Below the pieces are notes generated by a model. It made no database searches. It was not told where the DNA came from and saw nothing but the letters and a program-made list of their open reading frames with translations. From JAKIVR01 sp035933635 (GTDB lineage: Archaea > Thermoplasmatota > Thermoplasmata > Lutacidiplasmatales > UBA184): DNA of 64,000 bases. Where the stretch lies: contig DASYYY010000030.1 of assembly GCA_035933635.1 (NCBI GenBank), positions 1 to 64,000 of the forward strand, read 5' to 3'. Position 1 is the stretch's first letter. Every line of letters starts with the position of its first letter. The translations under genes were made by a program, and so were the position numbers. Below are positions 22,734 through 32,079 of this stretch, one piece after another.

Positions 22734-25700
22734 ATGAGCACCCTCCTAGGTAGTAGTGTAGACACGAGCCGCACCTTGAACCGCCCCGCGTTCCGCCTGG
22801 CCCTGCCCTTCCTCGCGGTGGTCATCATGGCCCTCTCGGGGGTGTTCTTCGCCACCGCTGCCGGAACACCGACGCTCGCGGCCGGTGCTCCGCATGCCAC
22901 CGGTGCGTCACAGTTTGCGATCGCTCCCCGCACCGGGCAGGAGCTGCAGCACCAGCCGTACCTGAGCTCGCCGGGGACGGGCACCTCGTCCGTTCCGAAC
23001 GCGACGGTCATCGGCAATACCCCTTCCGACCAATCGACGATGTTCACCGTCGGTTTCGACATGCGCAATGCGGCCGAGGCGGTCCAGATCCTCAACGAGC
23101 AGCAGACGCCCGGCTCTCCGATGTTCCACCACTGGCTGACCCTGGACCAAGAGAAGGCGATGTTCGCGCCGGACCCGACCGTCGTCCAGGACACGATCAA
23201 TTACTTCACCTCGCTCGGATTCCAGGTCCAGACCCAGGGGATCCTCTCGGTTTCCTTCAGCGGCAAGGCCGTCCAGACGAACTCGGCCTTCCGAACCAAC
23301 ATGGTCGAGATGCAGACCGCGACCGGTCAGCGCCTCGCCGTCAACTCCCTGCCCCTGTCGCTCCCCGAGGGGATCGCCCCGTACGTCGCCACCGTCAACG
23401 GCCTCAACCAGTACGACCAGGCCCAGATCACCAGCTTCGTCGACCCGTGGGGAACGAGCCTCTCGACCTCCTCGACGGCGGCTTCGCTGGGGGCCGGAGC
23501 GGCCCCGTCGGTCGGCGCGAGCGCCGCGGTGGCGCCGTCGGTGAACACCCAGGCCCCGCCGGGCGCGAACGTCACCAACATCAGCAAGATGTACAACTTC
23601 ACCAACCACGCGTTCGGGTGGGTCGACTACTACTCGCACACGTTCAAGCAGTACCGGCTGTACCAGGTCGTCACGCCGGGCGCGCTCAGCTACCTCTACG
23701 GCGCGACCCCGCTCCTCAACGAGGGGGTCAACGGCAACTCCACCCACACCCCGATCCAGATCGCCATCATCATGGCCGGCGGGATCAACCCCGACGACCT
23801 CAAGCAGTACGGCTCCGAGGTCTGGAACAACCCCAACAACATCCTCCAGCGCCTCAGCGTGATCCCCATCGACGGGGCCTACCAGCTCAACGGTACGCTC
23901 TACTACACCGACGGGGCCTCGGGCGAGATGGCGCTCGACATCGAGTACTCGAGCACGCTGGCTCCGGGCGCCCAGATCATCGCGGTCTACGGACCCGGTC
24001 TGTACACCAACGTGCTGGACGACGATTACGCCAAGCTCGCGGGGCTGGCCACCCCCCCGAACATCGTCTCCAACAGCTGGGGCGGCGAGGAGGACCGGTT
24101 CGGCTCGCTCTACGGTCCGACGTGGGAGAACGCGCTCACGATGCACAGCTACATCATGCTCCTGACCCTCCGCGGCTCCACGGTCCTCGCCTCGAGCGCG
24201 GACGGCGGCGGGTTCGACAAGGGCACCGGGATGCTCTCGGGTAGCTACCCGGCCACCGACCCCTACGTGCTCTCGGTCAACGGGGTACGGACGGCGGTCG
24301 CCGGCGCCGACGGCAACGTCTACCCGACCAACCCGAACCTCGGCTGGACGAACATCAGTCTCGCGCCGGGCTCGTCGTACGAGAACTACGAGATGCGGAT
24401 CGCGACGGCGACGCAGATCGTCTACCAGAGCTTCTGGTACACCCCGACCTCGAACTACACCCTGCTCCGCGCCCCGCCCTACGCGAGCGGCGGCTTCGGG
24501 ATCAGCAACTGGTTCAACCAGAGCTGGTGGCAGCACGGGCCGTTCATGCCCGACCTGGGACGCTCGCTCGGTAGCGGCGTCGCCGCCGAGGCCGACTTCA
24601 ACGAGTCGATCTTCTTCGACGGCGTCTGGGAATTGCGGTACGGCGGGACGAGCTTCGCCTGTCCGACGACCGCCGGGATGCTCGCGCTCGTCGAGGACTA
24701 CCTCGCCAAGCACGGGATGAGCCCATACCTGGGGAACGGCAACGCCGTCACCACCCTCGTCGGGAACGCCTGGTACAACGGCAACCTTACCCTGAACCCC
24801 TACTACGACGTGACCAACGGGACGAGCTACTGGGGCAACCAGGGCGTCGCCCACGGCTGGTCGTGGCCGCCCGGGGATGCGTTCCCCTACAACGCCTACG
24901 GACCGGTGTACGGCAACACGACCGTCGGCTGGGACTTCCCGACCGGCTGGGGTGTCATCAACCCGAACACGTTCGCGATCGACCTCTACACCCTCTACTC
25001 GATGCCGGGCCAGTTCACCACCTTGACGTCAAATGGGCTCAGTTACAGCCCGAGTGCTTGGGGAAACCTGGCGCTTAACGACACGTACACGCTTCACGTG
25101 AACGCAAGTGCGACTCTCAAGCTGTCAAACCCGCATGTCACTGTGATTTTCACTGACAGCTTGGGACACCGGACTTCGTTCCAGCCATCCCTCGTGAACA
25201 CGAGTCTAGGCCCGGGTTATGACTTCGCATTGATCACTTCGGGGCCCCCATTCGACAGCCCCGGGTACATCTACTTCGAGTTCGGCAACGCGGCCAACCC
25301 GTCGCTCGGGTTCGCGTACTCGTGGATCGCCAAGGACATCCCGTCCTCGGGGAACCTGCAGGTCCAGGTCGTCACGCCATCGACCAGCAGCTATCCGGGG
25401 GGGTCGACGATCTACAACTCCTACCTCGGCTGGATCGGAAACGTCGGTGATGCGCCGGACGGAGTCGCGCAGCCGTACACGAACACCTTCACGGTGCTCG
25501 TGACGGACAACGGCAACCCGGTCTACAACGCCTGGGTCACCGCGACGATCCCCACGGCCGCGGACATCGTCTGGATGAACTCCATCGCCGCGGCGCGCGT
25601 GGGTTACCACGGCGGGCTCGGCTCGGCCGAGACCACGAACATCATCTCCGGCTCGTACACCAACGTCAACGGCCTGGCGCTCGTCTCGACCGTGAACGTC

Positions 25701-27791
25701 ATCAAGCCGACCCCGGTCGTGATCCAGGCGAGCTACGGGCCGCTGAACGCGAGCACGAACTACCAGCTGTCGCCGATGCCCAACATCCGGCCCGTGGACA
25801 ACTACGGTGGCAACTACTCGCAGTTCAATTTCATCAACTACCTGCTGAACTACTTCCGGGCCCCCGTCACCTGCCAGTGGGAGGACCTGTACGACCCCAA
25901 CTCGTGCGCCCAGTCCGACTACAACTCGATGATCTACGGCTGGCAGGGCGAGGAGCTCAACATCTCGGTCAACGACTACCAGAACCACCCGCTCGCCAAC
26001 CAGAGCGTCTGGCTCGGGAACTGGGACTTCGGCGACCAGACCCGGTTCGTCAACTACGAACCGTCCTACGGCGTGTACGGCATCACCAACACCTCGGGGG
26101 TCTACAACCTCAACGGCGGGCCGAACATCACGACCTCCGGGATGACCTCGCAGAAGGGCCAGGCGACGCTCTACATCCCCGACAACATGACCCCGCAGAT
26201 CGGGTTCAACTTCGTCGGCGGCCCCTACGCGGGGAAGTTCGCCGGGATCGACTACGTCGCCGCCTCGCTGCCGGGTTTGGAGAACCGGACGTTCAGCTAC
26301 AGCGAGCCGTGCTCCCCGTCGGACTCGGTGCCGGTCCCGCTCATCAGCTGCCAGTTCAACAACTCCTTCCAGCGCAACTACACGACGGCCGCGGTCCTGG
26401 TCTTCCCCGACCCGATCCACACCTGGACGCAGACCCGGGCGGGCGCGCAGCGCGACTTCTTCAGTACCGGGACGAACATCTCCTGGGGACTGAACGTCTC
26501 ACTGCCCAACAACGACCCGTTCCTGAGCGGTCCGGGCACGAACTGGAACCCCGGGCTCGAGCACGTCGTCTCGGTCAACGCCTACGTCGACGGCGTCTGG
26601 GCCGGTTCGCTCTCGCCCCAGGAACCGGGCGAGCAGTTCTGGTACACCTACGGCAATCTCAGCACGCCCGGGGCGCAGGGATACGCCCCCGGCATCCACA
26701 CGCTGCTCGTGGAGGTCACCGACAGCCTCGGCCACACCTTCACCGACCGGCACGTCTTCGTGGTCGGCTCGGTCGCCTACCGCGACATCAGCCCGAGCAA
26801 CGTCTACTCGCAGATGCCGTTCAACCTGACCTGGAACCTGCCGGGCTTCCCCGACGGCCAGGTCTCGAACAAGACGTTCAACATGTCGCTGGAGATCCGG
26901 TACGTGACGGGCGGCTGCGGGGGCGTCGACAAGTGCCCGCAGGTGGTCAACCTGTCGATCCCGGTCCACCCGCAGCAGGTGAACTACAGCCAGAGCATCA
27001 ACCGCTCGCTGCTAATCAAGAACAACTTCTACAGCGGGGCGGGCGATCTACCGCCCGGTCAGTACCAGCTCATCGTCTGGTGGAACGCCAATCATAGCGG
27101 AAGCGTCTCGGCCGAGGCCTCGACGTTCCTCGTCTTCGACCCGTTGACCGCGCAGATCAACGGGCCGGGGCCGAACGCGCTCATCCCGCTCGGGAACGTG
27201 ACGATCTCCTACGCCTACGGCGGCCAGTACATCTCGAACGCCGTCCTCTCGGTGTACTCCGCCAAGACGCCGGGGATACCGGTCTACCAGGTCGGCGCCT
27301 TCCTGCCCGGGCTGACCACGCGGGGTGGCTCGGCGAGCTGGACGAGCGTCTCGGCCGGGGCGTACCTGATCGCGCTCAACCTGACCACCCCCTACGGCAA
27401 CTACACCGCCCGTGAGTGGGTGAACGTCACGCTGGGCGCCCCCCAGGCGTACATCAACGGCTCGACCGGCCAGAAGCCGATCGCCGGGCTCCCCATCGCA
27501 CTGACCGGAACGGTCCTCGCCATCGCGGCGGGAGTCATCGGGCTCCTGCTCGGGATGCTGTTGGCCCTACCGGTCCGGCAGAACGGCCGTGGGCCGAACG
27601 GCTCGCGGACGGGTGCCGGCGGCTCCGCCAAGCCCTGGGATGAAGGCGCTGCGACCGGTGGCGCCGGTGCCGCCGCCACTGCCACTGGCGCCGCGGCCGG
27701 AGGGAGCGTCTGCCCGATCTGCCACGAGCGGTTCGAGACGCCGTACGCGTTGGCCCAGCACGGCAAGATCATGCACGGGATCGAGGAGTAG
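22734..27791 (+). CDS. Giant membrane-anchored sedolisin (S53) with cytoplasmic C2H2 zinc finger
   Basis: A 1685-residue protein. The N-terminal signal helix (about 22-46) is followed by a pro-kumamolisin domain (FHHWLTLDQEK near 132) and an S53 catalytic domain with E398 and D402 in GEMALDIEY, NSWGGE, and Ser640 in GGTSFACP. About 900 residues of beta-rich extracytoplasmic region follow. Near residue 1590 a hydrophobic helix crosses the membrane, then a Gly/Ala-rich linker of about 60 residues leads to CPICHERF...HGKIMH, a perfect C-x2-C-x12-H-x4-H finger at the extreme C-terminus. By topology that finger is cytoplasmic. The next gene encodes a non-protease protein with the same tail plan. 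A short segment (about 25023-25250) has unusual codon use. Confidence 0.86.
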   Translation: MSTLLGSSVDTSRTLNRPAFRLALPFLAVVIMALSGVFFATAAGTPTLAAGAPHATGASQFAIAPRTGQELQHQPYLSSPGTGTSSVPNATVIGNTPSDQSTMFTVGFDMRNAAEAVQILNEQQTPGSPMFHHWLTLDQEKAMFAPDPTVVQDTINYFTSLGFQVQTQGILSVSFSGKAVQTNSAFRTNMVEMQTATGQRLAVNSLPLSLPEGIAPYVATVNGLNQYDQAQITSFVDPWGTSLSTSSTAASLGAGAAPSVGASAAVAPSVNTQAPPGANVTNISKMYNFTNHAFGWVDYYSHTFKQYRLYQVVTPGALSYLYGATPLLNEGVNGNSTHTPIQIAIIMAGGINPDDLKQYGSEVWNNPNNILQRLSVIPIDGAYQLNGTLYYTDGASGEMALDIEYSSTLAPGAQIIAVYGPGLYTNVLDDDYAKLAGLATPPNIVSNSWGGEEDRFGSLYGPTWENALTMHSYIMLLTLRGSTVLASSADGGGFDKGTGMLSGSYPATDPYVLSVNGVRTAVAGADGNVYPTNPNLGWTNISLAPGSSYENYEMRIATATQIVYQSFWYTPTSNYTLLRAPPYASGGFGISNWFNQSWWQHGPFMPDLGRSLGSGVAAEADFNESIFFDGVWELRYGGTSFACPTTAGMLALVEDYLAKHGMSPYLGNGNAVTTLVGNAWYNGNLTLNPYYDVTNGTSYWGNQGVAHGWSWPPGDAFPYNAYGPVYGNTTVGWDFPTGWGVINPNTFAIDLYTLYSMPGQFTTLTSNGLSYSPSAWGNLALNDTYTLHVNASATLKLSNPHVTVIFTDSLGHRTSFQPSLVNTSLGPGYDFALITSGPPFDSPGYIYFEFGNAANPSLGFAYSWIAKDIPSSGNLQVQVVTPSTSSYPGGSTIYNSYLGWIGNVGDAPDGVAQPYTNTFTVLVTDNGNPVYNAWVTATIPTAADIVWMNSIAAARVGYHGGLGSAETTNIISGSYTNVNGLALVSTVNVIKPTPVVIQASYGPLNASTNYQLSPMPNIRPVDNYGGNYSQFNFINYLLNYFRAPVTCQWEDLYDPNSCAQSDYNSMIYGWQGEELNISVNDYQNHPLANQSVWLGNWDFGDQTRFVNYEPSYGVYGITNTSGVYNLNGGPNITTSGMTSQKGQATLYIPDNMTPQIGFNFVGGPYAGKFAGIDYVAASLPGLENRTFSYSEPCSPSDSVPVPLISCQFNNSFQRNYTTAAVLVFPDPIHTWTQTRAGAQRDFFSTGTNISWGLNVSLPNNDPFLSGPGTNWNPGLEHVVSVNAYVDGVWAGSLSPQEPGEQFWYTYGNLSTPGAQGYAPGIHTLLVEVTDSLGHTFTDRHVFVVGSVAYRDISPSNVYSQMPFNLTWNLPGFPDGQVSNKTFNMSLEIRYVTGGCGGVDKCPQVVNLSIPVHPQQVNYSQSINRSLLIKNNFYSGAGDLPPGQYQLIVWWNANHSGSVSAEASTFLVFDPLTAQINGPGPNALIPLGNVTISYAYGGQYISNAVLSVYSAKTPGIPVYQVGAFLPGLTTRGGSASWTSVSAGAYLIALNLTTPYGNYTAREWVNVTLGAPQAYINGSTGQKPIAGLPIALTGTVLAIAAGVIGLLLGMLLALPVRQNGRGPNGSRTGAGGSAKPWDEGAATGGAGAAATATGAAAGGSVCPICHERFETPYALAQHGKIMHGIEE
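25023..25250 (+). other. Codon-usage island inside the large protease gene
   Basis: Codons such as TCA, AGT, CTT, ACT, ATT, GCA and TTG cluster here, while flanking codons almost always end in G or C. The reading frame stays intact. The segment encodes part of the extracytoplasmic beta region just after the catalytic domain. It looks like a patch acquired by recombination from a lower-GC relative; that is inference. Confidence 0.5.
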
Positions 27792-27907
27792 GTCCGACCG
27801 GCGGCTCACGGTCTCGGCGCGAACCCTTTCCCCCCTCGCCGGCCGACGGCGCCACCGGCCGCATACGGATGGATACATGCGCGCCGGTTTCGTCGGCTGT
27901 TCCGCGA

Positions 27908-27915
27908 AATTTAAG
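27908..27915 (+). promoter_or_regulatory. TATA box of the second zinc-finger surface protein
   Basis: AATTTAAG lies about 27 nt before the ATG at 27939, typical of a leaderless archaeal promoter. The gene therefore has its own promoter although it follows the protease gene closely. Confidence 0.6.
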
Positions 27916-27938
27916 TAACGAAAGTCGTCCCCATCGCC

Positions 27939-29513
27939 ATGGTCCGCTCTCGTTGGGCAGTCCTAGGTCTAATCGGCACCGCGGCACTCGTCCTGCTGGG
28001 TTTGGGAACGGCTCTGGCCGGCCTCCCCTCCCACAGCGGCGAGCTCCGGGCCGCGCCGGTCGGCCCTGCGGCGGCGCCCCATGCCTTGGTCTCCCATGCG
28101 AGCCCTGCGACGGTCCGAGGGGCAGCCCCGCTCCCAGTACCTTGGATCAACGTCACTATCACGAACACGCTGCCGGCGTCGGCCGCCCCCCCGATCACCC
28201 TGAATTTCACGATCAACGTCACCGGCGTGCCGATCAGTCCCAAGAACGAGAGTGCCACCATCCTGATCACCGCCGGGCCGAGCGCGACGCTCATCGGTAG
28301 CCACGGGGTCGCGATCACCGCGGGCCAGGCCAACTACAGCGTGGTCATGGACTACCTCTACATCGGCGGTGAGTCGCCGATGCCCACCTCGACCTACGTG
28401 TTCAACGTCAGCGTCAGCGCCTGGAACAACCTCATCGCCCCGGGAAACCCCGGCGCACCGGGTGGAACCGCGATCAAGAACTACACGACCCAGTCGATGG
28501 CGACGATGCTCGTGGACAACCCGGGCATCTCGATCACCAGCACCATCGCGGTCTACGACACGCTCCCGATCCAGGTGAACTTCCTGACCAGCTTCGACCC
28601 CGCCAATTCCGGAATCGTTGCGAATGCGATGAACATGACCATCGTGTTCACGTTCGCGTACACCGTGACCGGGGCGGAACTGATCAACCTCACCTTGCCG
28701 TTCAACGCGAGCGGCGGCTATGCCGTGACCATCAACGCCTCGAACCTCGCGATCCTCAACTACAACAACGGCGTCTACGCGAGCGGCGTCGGTTCGGACA
28801 GCTACGCCATCACCGCGTCGATCACGGCCCAGAACTCCTCGGACCCATCGTTCCCGACCCGGACGGTGGAGGCGCAGGACGTCGTCCTGTTCACGACGAA
28901 CACTCCGACGGTCAGCATCCTGTCGCCGACGAACAAGACCACGGGGCTCTACGTGGGCAACAACGTGACCATCACTACGGGCTACCAGGGCGACTTCGTC
29001 ACCGGCGCGAACGTGACGGTCACCCCGGCCGGGGGCGGACAGGCGGTCTACACCCAGGGTATCTTCACCCCGGGTCCGGGCGGTCATGCCTCGGCCGTGC
29101 TCTGGGTCCCGGGTCTCGCGGGGAAGTACACGATCACGGCCCAGATCCTGACCCCCTACGGATCGTTCAGTTCGACGAATACCAACGTCACGATCCTCGC
29201 CGCGAGTGCCAACTCCGGCTCGGGGATCTCCTACGTCAACAGCACCACCTGGCACAACGCCTCGCTGTTGGGCGGGTTGAGCCCCGGTGTCGCCAGCGCG
29301 CTCCTCCTCGTCGTGGGGCTCGTCATCGGCATGATCGTGGCGCTCGCGCTCGGCCGGATGATGTGGGCCAGCGGCAAGCCGGCCGGTGCCCAGCCCTGGA
29401 GCGCTTCCAAGGGCGGCGCGGGCGGGGCGAACGAGTGCTCGGTCTGTCACCAGACGTTCGGCACGCCCGAGGAGCTCAAGGACCACCAGAAGCAGGCCCA
29501 CGGGATGGGTTAG
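27939..29513 (+). CDS. Single-pass surface protein with cytoplasmic C2H2 zinc finger
   Basis: A 524-residue protein of unknown family. The signal helix (about 8-28) is followed by about 420 residues of Thr/Ser/Asn-rich beta domains with many N-x-S/T sequons; SPTNKTTGLYVG near 330 looks like the start of an Ig-like module. A membrane helix (about 447-470) follows. The cytoplasmic tail of about 50 residues ends in CSVCHQTF...HQKQAH, a C-x2-C-x12-H-x4-H finger with the same spacing as in the adjacent giant sedolisin. No protease motif is seen. The pair may form a complex or represent a receptor/processing unit; function unknown. Confidence 0.75.
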   Translation: MVRSRWAVLGLIGTAALVLLGLGTALAGLPSHSGELRAAPVGPAAAPHALVSHASPATVRGAAPLPVPWINVTITNTLPASAAPPITLNFTINVTGVPISPKNESATILITAGPSATLIGSHGVAITAGQANYSVVMDYLYIGGESPMPTSTYVFNVSVSAWNNLIAPGNPGAPGGTAIKNYTTQSMATMLVDNPGISITSTIAVYDTLPIQVNFLTSFDPANSGIVANAMNMTIVFTFAYTVTGAELINLTLPFNASGGYAVTINASNLAILNYNNGVYASGVGSDSYAITASITAQNSSDPSFPTRTVEAQDVVLFTTNTPTVSILSPTNKTTGLYVGNNVTITTGYQGDFVTGANVTVTPAGGGQAVYTQGIFTPGPGGHASAVLWVPGLAGKYTITAQILTPYGSFSSTNTNVTILAASANSGSGISYVNSTTWHNASLLGGLSPGVASALLLVVGLVIGMIVALALGRMMWASGKPAGAQPWSASKGGAGGANECSVCHQTFGTPEELKDHQKQAHGMG

Positions 29514-29600
29514 GACGACCCCTCCCGCCGGCAGGTCCAACCTCTTCGATCCCTTTCTTCCCGACGTTCAACGGACGGGGCCAGCGCCTGGGCGAGATCG

Positions 29601-30830
29601 CTACTGGAACCGAAGCGCCGGAAACTCGGCCCGCCACGACCGGACCTCCGGAGCCACGTTCTCGGCCCGGATCCCGGCGCGGACCATCAGCTCGGCGAGT
29701 CGCGGCATTTCCGGCGGAGTGAGGCCCAGTCGGGCCGCCTCCGCCGTCCCGATCCTCCCGACCAGGTCGGTCAGGAGGCCCTGGGACTCCCATCGACGGG
29801 CCAGAGCTCCGGGCAACAGGCCGTGGCGCTGCCGAAGCGCCCCCCGGTCGAGATGGAGCTGGTGGGATTCCGTGAAGCCGTGCTCCTCGGCGAGGACCGG
29901 GAGACCCCTCTCATGAAGGGCGGCGGCGAGCGCCCGGGCGTTGCCGACGGTCGTCCGCGCGTACTCGGGTGCCCAACGTTCGAGCTCCAATAGGGTCTGG
30001 CCCAGCGCGGCGATCCGGTGCCAGTGGGCGTTGTCGAAGATCCGCCAGACAAGCGCGGGCTCGATCTGCCGGTAGAGGTCCTCGCGGTCGGTGTAGAGCA
30101 ACCCTCCCTGCGGACCAGGGAAGGACTTGTGAGTGCTCCCGAACACCACGTCGGCCCCGTCGCGCAGGGGGTCCTGGAACTCCCCGCCCGCGATCAGACC
30201 GAGAACGTGGGAGGCGTCGTAGAGGACGAGAGCTCCGCGGGCATGCGCCTCTTGGGCGATGGCCCGTAGCGGGTAGGGGAACAGAACGAAGCTCTGTCCG
30301 AGGATGACCGCGTCCGGCTTCTCGCGCCGGATCTCCTCCAGGACCACCTCCTCCGGTAGCGGGATCTCCGGACCCGGAGCGGGGATGGGCCGGACGGTGT
30401 AGCCCAGGACCGCGTTGAGGAATCCGGGCGCGTAGCCGTCGTAACCGCCCATCTCCGAGGGGATGGCGAGGAACTTCGCGCCCCGCGGCAAGAGCGGGGC
30501 CATGGCGCTCATCGCGGCGATGTGCCCCGAAAGGGGTCGGGTCGTGGCGCACCGGGCGTGGAACAGCCGCCGCGCGGCGGCGTCGGCGAGCTGCTCGACC
30601 TGGTCGGTGTAGCGCGTGCCGGTGTAGCTGTTGTCGACGTGCTCGCCGTGGAAGACGGTCTTGATCGGCAGGGTGTAGCGGCCGGCGAGGTCGCTCGACA
30701 GGTAGCTCCGCGCCCTCGGGGAGACGGCGTTCTCGCTGGGGAGTAGGTTGAACACCTCGCTCCCGCGCCAGCGGTCGTGGGCGCGGACGAGGTCGGCGAG
30801 CCGCTCCTCCTCAGTGGGCGGAGGGGCCAT
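29601..30830 (-). CDS. glyA: Serine hydroxymethyltransferase family protein
   Basis: SHMT is a PLP enzyme that interconverts serine and glycine using a folate or pterin one-carbon carrier. The 409-residue product has an LPSENAVSP N-terminal motif, SGHIAAMSAM, DASHVLGLIAGGEFQDPLR, and the PLP-lysine region STHKSFPGPQGG (Lys235). The N-terminal active-site region and the lysine motif differ from the bacterial consensus, so this is a divergent archaeal member, and another aldolase-type activity is possible. The ATG at 30830 is within the end of the csl4 gene (20-nt overlap), making it the last gene of an operon with csl4 and the methyltransferase. Confidence 0.83.
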   Translation of the reverse strand: MAPPPTEEERLADLVRAHDRWRGSEVFNLLPSENAVSPRARSYLSSDLAGRYTLPIKTVFHGEHVDNSYTGTRYTDQVEQLADAAARRLFHARCATTRPLSGHIAAMSAMAPLLPRGAKFLAIPSEMGGYDGYAPGFLNAVLGYTVRPIPAPGPEIPLPEEVVLEEIRREKPDAVILGQSFVLFPYPLRAIAQEAHARGALVLYDASHVLGLIAGGEFQDPLRDGADVVFGSTHKSFPGPQGGLLYTDREDLYRQIEPALVWRIFDNAHWHRIAALGQTLLELERWAPEYARTTVGNARALAAALHERGLPVLAEEHGFTESHQLHLDRGALRQRHGLLPGALARRWESQGLLTDLVGRIGTAEAARLGLTPPEMPRLAELMVRAGIRAENVAPEVRSWRAEFPALRFQ

Positions 30831-31422
30831 GGACGCCGGCGAGCTTGGTGTGGAGCGAACCGTAGTCGGCCGAGAGCTTGCGCCGCTCGACCTCGCCGCA
30901 GCGCGGGCAGCGGAGCCCGCCCTTGCCATCGAGGGTGAGCTGCCCGTGACAGTTCTGGCAGCGGGCGGCGACGACGCCGAGCGCCGAGGGGGCGGTGGTG
31001 AGCTTGATCGTGGGCCGGCCCTGCAGCACCTTGGCGAGCACGATGTCGCCGACGCCGAACTCCGTCTGGAGCGACTCGGTGTAACCGTCGCGGGCCTTGG
31101 AGATGTGCACGGTGCCCTCCGGTGCGCCGGGGACGCTGCGATTGGTCTGGGCCGAGGCCAGGATCGTGCAGATCGCCATGGCGCTCTTGATCTCGTCGAC
31201 GCGCGCGTAGACGAGATCGCCCTCGGCGATGCGCGGGATGGCGTTCAGCGCGCGGACGGAGATCGCGCGGGCCTGGGGGTCGACCTGGGTATGGCCGAAC
31301 AGCGCAGCGTAGACCCGGCCGTTGTCCTCGTAGGTGCCCTGACCGGGCACGAACTCCTCCGCCGTGCCCAGGAAGTCGCCGGGAAGTACGAGGTCGCCGC
31401 GTCCGTGCGTGGAGGTGCTCAT
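30811..31422 (-). CDS. csl4: Exosome RNA-binding subunit Csl4
   Basis: Csl4 forms part of the RNA-binding cap of the archaeal exosome, which degrades and processes RNA 3' ends. The 203-residue protein shows the expected plan: an N-terminal domain with PGDFLGTAEEFVPGQGTYED, a central S1 domain (about 60-145), and a zinc ribbon with CQNC and CPRC near residues 158-178. The ATG at 31422 overlaps the stop of the upstream methyltransferase gene (ATGA), so the genes are coupled. Other exosome subunits (Rrp4, Rrp41, Rrp42) are not in the window. Confidence 0.9.
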   Translation of the reverse strand: MSTSTHGRGDLVLPGDFLGTAEEFVPGQGTYEDNGRVYAALFGHTQVDPQARAISVRALNAIPRIAEGDLVYARVDEIKSAMAICTILASAQTNRSVPGAPEGTVHISKARDGYTESLQTEFGVGDIVLAKVLQGRPTIKLTTAPSALGVVAARCQNCHGQLTLDGKGGLRCPRCGEVERRKLSADYGSLHTKLAGVHGPSAH

Positions 31423-32030
31423 GGGTTCTTTGCCGCCCCGAGCACCCAGAGGTCGACCGGGATCGGCACCTGCGGCTTCGTGTGGTGGGGGAAGCTCGCG
31501 GGCAGGACCCAACGTACCGGCCGGTTCTCGGCGATCGATGCGGCGCGCTCGACCGCCCTTCGAGCTATAAAGGTTCGGGAGTCGGCGAGGGCGAAGGCGT
31601 ACGTCCCGCGCTGCGCGGAGCGGAGCGCGGCGTCCCAGAACGGCAGATCGGCATGGCGCCGCTGGGCGCCGAACGGCGGGTTCATCACCACCGTGTCGAC
31701 CTTCTCGGCGAACCGTTCGACGTCCATCTTCTCGACCCTCAGATCGACCTTGGCCTTGGTCGCGTTGCGCCGGGCGACCTCGACCGCGTCCGGGTCGACC
31801 TCGATGGCCACGACCTCGCGCGCGCCGAGGAGCTTGGCGCCGATGCCGAGGAGCCCCGTGCCCGCCCCGAGGTCGGCCACCGACCTCCCCTCGAGATCAC
31901 CCCGTTGGAGGGCGAGATTCAGCAACTCGGCGGCCGCCTCGGGAGGGGTGGCGACCTGCTCGAGCTTCGGGTCCGGTCGGTCGAACGTTTCCAGCCCGCT
32001 GAGCCGGCGGATGAGCGCAGCGTTCTTCAT
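31419..32030 (-). CDS. METTL5-like nucleic-acid N6-adenine methyltransferase
   Basis: A 203-residue SAM-dependent methyltransferase. The SAM-binding VADLGAGTGLLGIGAKLLGA is followed by the catalytic NPPFG, the signature of enzymes methylating exocyclic amines of adenine. The N-terminal LEQVATPPEAAAELL and the overall length match the archaeal/eukaryotic METTL5 group, which modifies small-subunit rRNA. Context agrees with RNA work: its stop overlaps the start of csl4, and a tRNA gene lies just upstream on the same strand. The specific target base is inferred from the family only. Confidence 0.85.
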   Translation of the reverse strand: MKNAALIRRLSGLETFDRPDPKLEQVATPPEAAAELLNLALQRGDLEGRSVADLGAGTGLLGIGAKLLGAREVVAIEVDPDAVEVARRNATKAKVDLRVEKMDVERFAEKVDTVVMNPPFGAQRRHADLPFWDAALRSAQRGTYAFALADSRTFIARRAVERAASIAENRPVRWVLPASFPHHTKPQVPIPVDLWVLGAAKNP

Positions 32031-32079
32031 CGGTGCCCGGCCCGTCGATCCCCCTCGTCGACCCCCGCGTTCGAGAGTA

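Noticed and set aside
22908..24854. 648-residue minus-strand frame opposite the giant sedolisin
   Set aside because: Antisense shadow of the S53 catalytic region; composition is low-complexity and no motif is visible.
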